28,732 nt of DNA from Candidatus Sigynarchaeota archaeon (lineage in GTDB: Archaea > Asgardarchaeota > Lokiarchaeia > Sigynarchaeales > Sigynarchaeaceae), in NCBI GenBank assembly GCA_030587525.1, contig JAUQYW010000725.1, positions 1 to 28,732 on the forward strand, given 5' to 3'. A program made the translations under genes and the position numbers. Below the pieces are notes generated by a model, which saw only the letters and a program-made list of their open reading frames with translations, was not told where the DNA came from and did no database searches. Positions 23,055-28,732 of the stretch are shown in pieces; within the stretch, counting starts at the first letter, position 1, and each line of letters opens with the position of its first letter.

Positions 23055-24419
23055 TTAATAGACCGAACCGTCGGTGATGGCTTTCCGGTCAAGAAATTCT
23101 TCTCCCAAGAATATCAATAGATCCTTGCCGTTAGCAGCTTCTTGCACGCGGGCGATCTTGCCGTGGTGCTGGTATCCGACGTAGTAGGTCCTATTCTTGT
23201 ACTTGAACGTGCCATCTTTCGAGATGGTCCGCTCGACGAATGTAATGGCATCCGCCGGTTCAGGGATCGTCGTGAAGGATTCCACGAGGGTATCATTCAC
23301 GCGGACATCATAACGACCCTCGATCTTGTGGATTTGCACGCGTCTACCCGCGTGGCCTGGCGGCAAAATGAATTTCTTTCCATCGATGCTGATCACGTTC
23401 TGCTTGGAAACCTTGCGTTCGGCCAAGATCGCTATCCACGAGTCCCAAATGACAGCCACCTGCAACGGGCGGTATATCCGGTTTGGATGCTCGAAATAGA
23501 TCGTGGCCGGTGATTTTCGACCGAGTGCCGAGTGCTTGTGCTGCGTGTTGTACCATTCGAGCCACGCCTGGAAATACGTGTTGAACTCTTGCAGCGTCAA
23601 GGCCGGATGCGTTTCAACAAAATATTTCGCATCGGGAACGAAACTCGTCATGATCGTGCCGAACCATCGTTCCAGCTTTCCCTTGCTCTGCGGATGTCCC
23701 GCGTGATGGCAAAATGGATTCACGCCGAGCATGACAAGCAGGCGATGATAACGCGTGTTCGGTTCACCAATCGCGTTCTTGAATTGGGCCCCGTGATCAC
23801 TCATGGTTTCGTTCGGAAGGCCGAATTTTTCAATCACGTCGCGAAGCATGGTGATCACGTTCGTTTCGTCTTCGTTGGTGCACCAGCGCGCAGCCAAGAT
23901 GAATCGCGAGCAATCATCGATGATGGCAAGTAAATGCAACTTGCCCAGGTGGCCGAAATATTCCTCGCCCTTGAAATCAATTTGCCACAAGTCATTAGGT
24001 TGTTCTCGGGCAAATTTCACGTAACTCTTGCGATCTCGAGTGCCATGATTCGATAGTCCGAGCTCACGGATGACACGACGCACGGTTTCCAAGGACGGGT
24101 GCTCGATGCCGGGTTGCTGTTGCAGCAATCGATGCACGGTGATGGCCGACCGTTCCGGAACCTGTTCCTTGAATGCCCGGATCGCGGCTCGCACATCGTC
24201 GTTGTACATCTTCATCCGGTTTCGCTTGCCACGCGTCTTCTTCCAATACCGAGATTCCTTGTCCGCATGCATTCGCAGCCATCGATAGATTGTCCGGTTA
24301 TTCACCTTGAACCAGGCCGCTATTTTTTCTACAGTCCATTTCCGTTGGTGCCGGAACGTGAAGGCCATCTCTATCGGATCATCATCCTTCACGACCGGCT
24401 GTTTCTTGCGTTTTTTCAT
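23055..24419 (-). CDS. DDE transposase, rve integrase core (IS481-like)
   Basis: The 454-aa transposase catalyses cut-and-paste or copy-type DNA transfer. The N-terminus holds a helix-turn-helix (WTVEKIAAWFKVNNRTIYRW, residues 28-47) and a second one (SAITVHRLLQQQPG ... SLETVRRVIREL). The catalytic triad is visible: D148 (LWQIDFKG), D208 (TMSDHGAQF) and E250 (GHPQSKGKLERWFG). The D208-E250 gap is 41 residues, longer than in DD35E enzymes, because of the insert GEPNTRYHRLL. The C-terminal 150 residues contain a Mu-like beta-barrel pattern (GKKFILPPGHAGRRVQI). IS481-type is the best fit; the closest family needs a database comparison. Confidence 0.88.
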   Translation of the reverse strand: MKKRKKQPVVKDDDPIEMAFTFRHQRKWTVEKIAAWFKVNNRTIYRWLRMHADKESRYWKKTRGKRNRMKMYNDDVRAAIRAFKEQVPERSAITVHRLLQQQPGIEHPSLETVRRVIRELGLSNHGTRDRKSYVKFAREQPNDLWQIDFKGEEYFGHLGKLHLLAIIDDCSRFILAARWCTNEDETNVITMLRDVIEKFGLPNETMSDHGAQFKNAIGEPNTRYHRLLVMLGVNPFCHHAGHPQSKGKLERWFGTIMTSFVPDAKYFVETHPALTLQEFNTYFQAWLEWYNTQHKHSALGRKSPATIYFEHPNRIYRPLQVAVIWDSWIAILAERKVSKQNVISIDGKKFILPPGHAGRRVQIHKIEGRYDVRVNDTLVESFTTIPEPADAITFVERTISKDGTFKYKNRTYYVGYQHHGKIARVQEAANGKDLLIFLGEEFLDRKAITDGSVY

Positions 24420-24551
24420 GAACTACCATCCCGTGATGCAGACCATCACGGCGATGGCAATGTCTCCTCGCCGAATTAACAAGGCCTGGTATGAACCACG
24501 CGATAACATCCGCGACAAGCAGGTAGACGACCATGAAATCCTTCAACGAGC

Positions 24552-24727
24552 GTGACATTTTACGTGACCGCGGACCAACCAGCAGTCATCTAACGTGTCA
24601 TCAGCGCGAATTTTCAAAAAAGTCTAAAATAGCGTGACAAATTACGTGAACGTTGACTAGTCAATAGTCATCTAATAGTGACATTTTATGTGAACGAAAG
24701 TGTGACATTTTTACGTGACTGTTGACA
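24552..24727 (+). repeat. Transposon right-end array of four GTGACA motifs
   Basis: This is also the only gene-free gap above 300 bases (24420-24798). Copies start at 24552, 24634, 24678 and 24702, each GTGACAWWTTAYGTGA-like. The first two lie in a longer direct repeat with offset 82 bp, sharing AGTCATCTAA at 24584 and 24666. Multi-copy ends resemble Mu/Tn7-style transposase-binding arrays more than single IS terminal repeats. The remaining A-rich DNA up to 24798 shows no gene. Confidence 0.65.
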
Positions 24728-24798
24728 TTTGCTTACCTTTTTTGCTTGTTACTTGGGAAAAAAACCAAAGTTAAAAAAGAAGTGGAAAAAATAACGTT

Positions 24799-25995
24799 TT
24801 ACAACCGCAAGTAAATCTTCTTCCTGTGTAATAACCATCCCACGATACCTATGACTGTAACGGCCAAGGCGCATAGAACAAGCCCAAACCACGCGGTTTC
24901 TGGCGTCACGAGGTCGTATAATCCTAGAACCTGGAACAACTCGCCCGGGATCAGCTGCATGATGAACAGCAGCAGCGCGTTTCGACCAAGCGGCGTGAGC
25001 AAGGGAAACTCGAACTTGAATACGTGCTCGAATCCGAAGAACAACACGAGTAAGAAATACCCTGAGGAGATCGCAAGTAGATTTTGCGAGACCGTGAGGT
25101 CGTGATGTTCGGTTGGGATGAACCACGCCACGATGAAGCATGCAATCAGCGAGTACATGGCGATGGGCAAGTGGCGGCTCCTGATGGATTCGACAGGCTT
25201 GTCCGGGTTGAACCAGTCCCAGAAACACGTGCCGGCGATGGCGATCGATGCAAAGCTGATCATGTCCCATGGAATCATATAGTAATCGAAGAATTCATTC
25301 GATCCCATCCATACAGTCGGGGGAACAGGGGATCCGTGGCGAAATGCTGATAGTTCAGGGATCAAATACAACGTTCCGTGCAACACGTTCAAACCTATCA
25401 CGATCAGAAACCGTCGGTCCGGATTTTTAACTAGCCAAACCCCGACCGTTCCCAACGCGGTTCCCCACGCCAAAGCGGGCAAGGTCTCGTTGAAAAGAAG
25501 TCCTCCATAATGCAAGATGTCTCCGTCGGTGATCACGCCGACGACATCTTGCAGCGTATTAAGCCCGATGAATATACCAACCCTCAACAGCATCCGCAAG
25601 AAAGCTCCGCCTGTCCCGAATTTTGCTTGGCGGCTTCGGAACGAGATAGGGATGGTCACGCCGAGGATGAACATGAATAAGCTCGACCCGAGGTCGATGA
25701 TCGTGTACATCTGGTTTTCCATTAGTAACCAGTTCCACGTGGTTCTGCCAGGGTCAAAAAACTGCCAACCGTGATCCAGGAATGGGATCGAGAGAGTTGG
25801 GTCATTTTTCCCAAGGATCCACGTGACCGTGGCGATCGTGAGAAAGAGCACGGTCATGCCACGGAATTGATCAACAAATATGAATCGTTGATGCTTGGTG
25901 AGTCTCTGTTCTGGTTTCCGGTCTTCCCAAGCCTTCGGTTCAAGGCCTTTAAGTTTAATTTCGGGTACTTCTTCATCGATGGTTGATTTTTGCAT
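24799..25995 (-). CDS. NagX/HGSNAT-like multi-pass membrane acyltransferase
   Basis: A 398-aa protein with about 10 transmembrane helices. The N-terminal soluble tail ends in RFIFVDQFRGMTVLFLTIAT, the D-x-FRG-MT opening of the COG4299 family (heparan-alpha-glucosaminide N-acetyltransferase relatives, DUF5009/NagX). Further family-like parts are DLGSSLFMFILGVTIPISF, LRMLLRVGIFIGLN and LLTPLGRNALLLFIMQLIPG. Human HGSNAT moves acetyl from cytosolic acetyl-CoA to a sugar amine across the membrane; prokaryotic members are thought to acylate sugars. The substrate is unknown here. AAGGTG lies 8 bp before the ATG on its strand. It is divergent from the chaperonin-like gene. Confidence 0.78.
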   Translation of the reverse strand: MQKSTIDEEVPEIKLKGLEPKAWEDRKPEQRLTKHQRFIFVDQFRGMTVLFLTIATVTWILGKNDPTLSIPFLDHGWQFFDPGRTTWNWLLMENQMYTIIDLGSSLFMFILGVTIPISFRSRQAKFGTGGAFLRMLLRVGIFIGLNTLQDVVGVITDGDILHYGGLLFNETLPALAWGTALGTVGVWLVKNPDRRFLIVIGLNVLHGTLYLIPELSAFRHGSPVPPTVWMGSNEFFDYYMIPWDMISFASIAIAGTCFWDWFNPDKPVESIRSRHLPIAMYSLIACFIVAWFIPTEHHDLTVSQNLLAISSGYFLLVLFFGFEHVFKFEFPLLTPLGRNALLLFIMQLIPGELFQVLGLYDLVTPETAWFGLVLCALAVTVIGIVGWLLHRKKIYLRL

Positions 25996-26117
25996 TTATT
26001 TACACCTTAGGGAAATATGCGGTACTTAATGTGGTCTTAACATGTTATTTGAATCTCGAATCAAGCAAATGTAAACCTATCTCAAGTCACGAGAAACCGG
26101 GCCGCATCAACATCGGC

Positions 26118-26177
26118 TTGAGTTAATGTCGTGTAATGTTAAATGGGTCACGTTCTTTGAGTTAATCACGTGAAATG
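26118..26177 (+). promoter_or_regulatory. Tandem 21-bp repeat at the start of the chaperonin-like gene
   Basis: TTGAGTTAAT-(2)-CGTG-(1)-AATG occurs at 26118-26138 and again at 26157-26177, offset 39 bp, 18 of 21 bases identical. The second copy includes the gene's own ATG and the palindrome TCACGTGA (26166-26173). This could be a tandem operator in the 179-bp divergent region shared with the acyltransferase gene, or a duplicated start region. Confidence 0.45.
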
Positions 26178-27779
26178 GCCTTGTTCAAAAGCGCGATCGG
26201 ATCGTCCGCCTTTAATTCAAGCGAGTATAGAGACATACTCCGCAACATGGCAAGTGACCTTGGTACCTTCTTCAGCTCCGCGCTGGGTAATTCGATGACG
26301 AAGTTGATCGAGGATCCACATGGCAATTTCACGGCCACCAGCGACGGCACCACGTTGATTCATGAGCTGCATCTGCGATACAAGCATCCGATTATATCAC
26401 TTCTACTCGAGGCTGGCGATGTCCAGGGACGTATGCACGGGGATCTCGCAAAAATGACCATTGTTCTAGCATGCAATCTCGTGATTGGGGCCCTCTCGTT
26501 GATGGATCAAGGCGTGCATCCTACGAACGTGAAAAATGGTTTTTACCGTTCATCTCAACAGGTAATGCAGCAGATCGCCCAAATGAAACGAATCAATTCT
26601 ATAGTTGTTTCAGCAGTCCAGAGTGAATTGGAAGCCTTCCTGGCACTACGGTTATCTCCGGCCGTTGCCCGGCACCTTGCTAATCTCGTCGGTCGACCCT
26701 TCGCAGAATTTTTACATCGAAACATCCAGAAATTGGCTCAAGGTTCCATCGATTCAGTCATGGTGGACTTATTGGACGAAATCGGGATGTTGATCCACCC
26801 CGGAGGCCAGATCGTGGATTCGTTCATCTTTCCTGGTACCGGTATTATCAAGGATCCTGTTTCGTGGAAGGAAATATGGACCGCGCTTGATCTATCTCGT
26901 GTCGAGAATATTCGGGTCGCGTTCGTGACCGGCGAGTTGTATCTTGACAAAAAAAGAATCGATAGCATGGATGTAAAGTGCACAAGCACTGATGGGCATC
27001 AATTATTCAAGGAAGGTCTTGAGCAAGTCTGGATCAACAAAGCGCCTAAATTACTTCAGAAAAAGGTCAATGTTCTTGTCACCGAAAAAGGTATTGATGA
27101 TGCATTGATATCTGCTTTGCAAGCAAGCATTCCCCCGGTTCTCATTTTTAAGCGCACGAAGATTGACGAGATGAAGCGAATGGCACGATATCTAGGGGGA
27201 AACCTCGTCTACGATATAGATCACTTGGAAGATAGCGATCTCGGTTATGCAAAGACTATGCATGCGCAGCAGATTCGTAACGATATGGGTTTTTTCTTCG
27301 TAAATGAAGAATCACCTTCCTTTTACACGCTCGTTATTAGGGGCGCATTTTACGATATCTGCGATGCCGTGAAACAAAATCTTACGAGTGCTATGCGTAG
27401 CATGCTTAGTTCCGTCCATGGCGGTATCTTGAATGATTTTCCCTATATGCTGACAAAGATCGTCAAAGATTCCCGTGGAGTAAAAGATCCATCTATGCAA
27501 GGAAAGGCCGCTCTTGCTATGGATGTGTTTCTCGATGCAATGGATTCATTACCTCGAAGCATGGCGATAAATCAAGGATTTGATCCATACGACACCGCCG
27601 TTACCAGCACTTTCGTCGGCCTCAACGTTCCTGTTGATGCCGTGAAGAGTATGATCGAGATCGCGACGTCGATTGCGACCTCGTTGATAGGCGTGGATGC
27701 ACTCTTCGTCAACAAAGAAGGTTGGCAAAAGAGAATCGGGAAAAATCCAACACCAGCATCTCGACAAGAAAAATCTTAA
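26175..27779 (+). CDS. Divergent group II chaperonin (thermosome/CCT) paralogue lacking ATPase residues
   Basis: This 534-aa protein has thermosome length and follows the thermosome from end to end. NFTATSDGTTLIHELHLRYK at 51-70 matches the xTNDGATIL region; HPIISLLLEAGDVQ and MTIVLACNLV match the helix pair around GDGTT; LMDQGVHPTNVKNGF matches the HP-I/V-x-x-G-Y motif. The apical part VNVLVTEKGIDDALISAL, RMARYLGGNLVYDIDHLEDS and DLGYAKTMH matches the substrate-binding domain. IRGAFYDICDAV at about 389 and GFDPYDTAVT match the C-terminal equatorial part. The ATP signature GDGTT reads GDLAK (89-93), and the catalytic Asp in the E-D-A-L helix is S405 (TSAM). It probably cannot hydrolyse ATP normally. 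It may be an assembly subunit or specialised chaperone. It converges on iorA with 4 bp overlap. Confidence 0.82.
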   Translation: MALFKSAIGSSAFNSSEYRDILRNMASDLGTFFSSALGNSMTKLIEDPHGNFTATSDGTTLIHELHLRYKHPIISLLLEAGDVQGRMHGDLAKMTIVLACNLVIGALSLMDQGVHPTNVKNGFYRSSQQVMQQIAQMKRINSIVVSAVQSELEAFLALRLSPAVARHLANLVGRPFAEFLHRNIQKLAQGSIDSVMVDLLDEIGMLIHPGGQIVDSFIFPGTGIIKDPVSWKEIWTALDLSRVENIRVAFVTGELYLDKKRIDSMDVKCTSTDGHQLFKEGLEQVWINKAPKLLQKKVNVLVTEKGIDDALISALQASIPPVLIFKRTKIDEMKRMARYLGGNLVYDIDHLEDSDLGYAKTMHAQQIRNDMGFFFVNEESPSFYTLVIRGAFYDICDAVKQNLTSAMRSMLSSVHGGILNDFPYMLTKIVKDSRGVKDPSMQGKAALAMDVFLDAMDSLPRSMAINQGFDPYDTAVTSTFVGLNVPVDAVKSMIEIATSIATSLIGVDALFVNKEGWQKRIGKNPTPASRQEKS

Positions 27780-28732
27780 CTTTTTGGCTTGATTGCATCG
27801 GAGGGGCAGATATTAACGCACACGCCGCAGCCATTGCATTGCATCTCGTTGATCGTGACCTCGTTTTCGTCTGAAAGTGTCAATGCTGGGCAACCAAAGT
27901 TCTTTATGCAGATCATGCAATTCGTGCATTTGTCCTTGTCGATACAGACGGGCGTCGGTTTTTTCTTGGAGATACCGGCCTCGTAGAGTGCGCACGCGTG
28001 CCGCGAAATGATGACCCTTGGGCCTTTCTTCGCGATCGCTTGCTCGATTGCCTTGGTAATCTGGGCGAGGTCGTTCGAGTCAACGATCCACAAGTTTTCT
28101 TGTTTCACGCCCGTGCCGAGAACGATCTGCTCCGGCGGGATTCTCGTGCCTTGCTCTCCCGTGATCAGTATGCCCGTGCCGGGATGTGGCTGGAAACCGG
28201 TCATGGCCGTGACGCTATTGTCAAGCAGCATGACGATGATGTCGTTCTGGTTATACACAGCATCGATGAGCCCGGGAATACCTGCGTGGAAAAAGGTCGA
28301 ATCGCCGATAAGAGCAAAAACAGGACCATCGTGCAACTTTCCAATGCCATTTGCCAGGCCGATCGAGGCGCCCATGCAGATGCACGTTTCTATTGCTTCA
28401 GTAGGCTTGTAAAAACCCAGCGTATAGCAGCCAATATCTCCCGAGTACACGAAGTTCTTGCCGGATTTCTGCTCGACAAGCTTCATCGCATACAACGTGC
28501 TCCGGTGCGAACAGCCCGGACATAGCACTGGGGGGCGGGGCGATGCCTTGTGCAAGGATCCTGTCGAAACGGCCATGTTGATGAACGGGTTCGGGATACC
28601 CATGAACTTGGCTAGGCCCGTGATGGTCGACGTGAGGTTCAGCTCGCCCTTGCGGGAGAAATATCTTTTTCCCTCGATATCGAGCTCAGCACCCACCTCA
28701 AATGCCAGTTTTTTCGAGAAGTCTTCTATGAA
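27776..28732 (-). CDS. iorA: Indolepyruvate:ferredoxin oxidoreductase alpha subunit, 5' partial
   Basis: The gene runs off the right edge; the frame stays open to 28732, so the internal ATG/GTG near 28696 is not the start. The visible 318 residues hold the C-terminal half of IorA. PPVLCPGCSHRSTLYAM is followed by the thiamine-diphosphate site (GDIGCYTLGF, CMGASIGLANGIGK, ALIGDSTFFHAGIPGLIDAV with GDS...N, LLDNSVTAMTGFQPHPG). Two 4Fe-4S clusters follow (CTNCMICIKNFGCP; CNGCGVCVNICP). With IorB it oxidises aryl pyruvates from aromatic amino acids to aryl-acetyl-CoA, reducing ferredoxin, typical of archaea and anaerobes. The partner iorB would be expected nearby outside the window. It ends tail-to-tail with the chaperonin-like gene, overlapping by 4 bp. 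Confidence 0.95.
   Translation of the reverse strand, partial: FIEDFSKKLAFEVGAELDIEGKRYFSRKGELNLTSTITGLAKFMGIPNPFINMAVSTGSLHKASPRPPVLCPGCSHRSTLYAMKLVEQKSGKNFVYSGDIGCYTLGFYKPTEAIETCICMGASIGLANGIGKLHDGPVFALIGDSTFFHAGIPGLIDAVYNQNDIIVMLLDNSVTAMTGFQPHPGTGILITGEQGTRIPPEQIVLGTGVKQENLWIVDSNDLAQITKAIEQAIAKKGPRVIISRHACALYEAGISKKKPTPVCIDKDKCTNCMICIKNFGCPALTLSDENEVTINEMQCNGCGVCVNICPSDAIKPKS

Larger units (their letters stand above)
22936..24727 (-). mobile_element. Transposon with single rve/DDE transposase and multi-site ends
   Basis: The element of about 1.8 kb is defined by related motifs on both sides of the transposase gene. The left end shows TAATTTGTCACG (22937-22948) and GTAAAATGTCACAC (22960-22973). 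The right end, read from outside, shows TGTCA then CGTAAAAATGTCACAC. Boundaries are inferred from these inverted motifs (TGTCA...TGACA). No target-site duplication is evident, so the exact edges are uncertain. The transposase frame is intact and the element may be active. It lies between the symporter and acyltransferase genes without breaking either. Confidence 0.65.

Noticed and set aside
22936..24740. Target-site duplication of the transposon
   Set aside because: The sequences flanking the inferred ends (CTAATT and TTTGCT) share no convincing repeat; the exact boundary is uncertain.

Overview
The window looks archaeal. It encodes an archaeal-type arginyl-tRNA synthetase, the alpha subunit of indolepyruvate:ferredoxin oxidoreductase, a divergent group II (thermosome/CCT-like) chaperonin, an Lrp/AsnC fragment, many zinc-ribbon proteins, and genes that end in T-rich stretches. 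Shine-Dalgarno-like GGTGA/GGAGG motifs precede several starts. An Asgard-type lineage is possible from the general flavour of the proteins, but nothing here proves it. No rRNA, tRNA or CRISPR array was recognised.

Region 1 (about 1-14,640) is accessory. It is one long plus-strand gene train with almost no spacing, joined by overlapping stop/start codons. After the 3' end of an Lrp/AsnC-like gene it encodes several unknown proteins, a radical SAM protein, a HerA-like ATPase, a ribbon-helix-helix (RHH) protein and a ParB-like/beta-class DNA methyltransferase fusion. A run of very small, mostly zinc-binding proteins follows. Among them are a half-length queuine/archaeosine tRNA-guanine transglycosylase (TGT/DpdA-like) protein, a second RHH protein and a DUF1922-like zinc ribbon. 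The train ends with a 636-aa zinc-ribbon/HTH/coiled-coil protein carrying a perfect 175-bp internal duplication, and a 37-aa peptide before a T-rich terminator. The content suggests an integrated virus- or plasmid-like element. No integrase, capsid, replicase or att site was recognised. Several reading frames here appear broken at short homopolymers.

Region 2 (about 14,640-22,900) looks like host chromosome: a 500-aa proline-rich double zinc-ribbon protein, a class I SAM methyltransferase, an ACT-domain protein divergent from argS, argS, a secreted single-pass membrane protein, and a two-gene unit of a small two-helix membrane protein plus an SLC5-family sodium:solute symporter.

Region 3 (about 22,936-24,727) is a transposon with one rve/DDE transposase. 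Its ends carry several copies of a GTGACATTTTACGTGA-like motif, more complex than simple IS inverted repeats.

Region 4 (about 24,780-28,732) holds a multi-pass NagX/HGSNAT-like (COG4299-type) acyltransferase, divergent from a chaperonin paralogue that has lost its ATPase signature residues, and the C-terminal part of iorA convergent with the chaperonin gene.

The two points most worth following are the accessory module, which puts a radical SAM enzyme, a truncated base-exchange TIM barrel, a ParB-methyltransferase and a HerA ATPase in one transcription unit, and the degenerate chaperonin.
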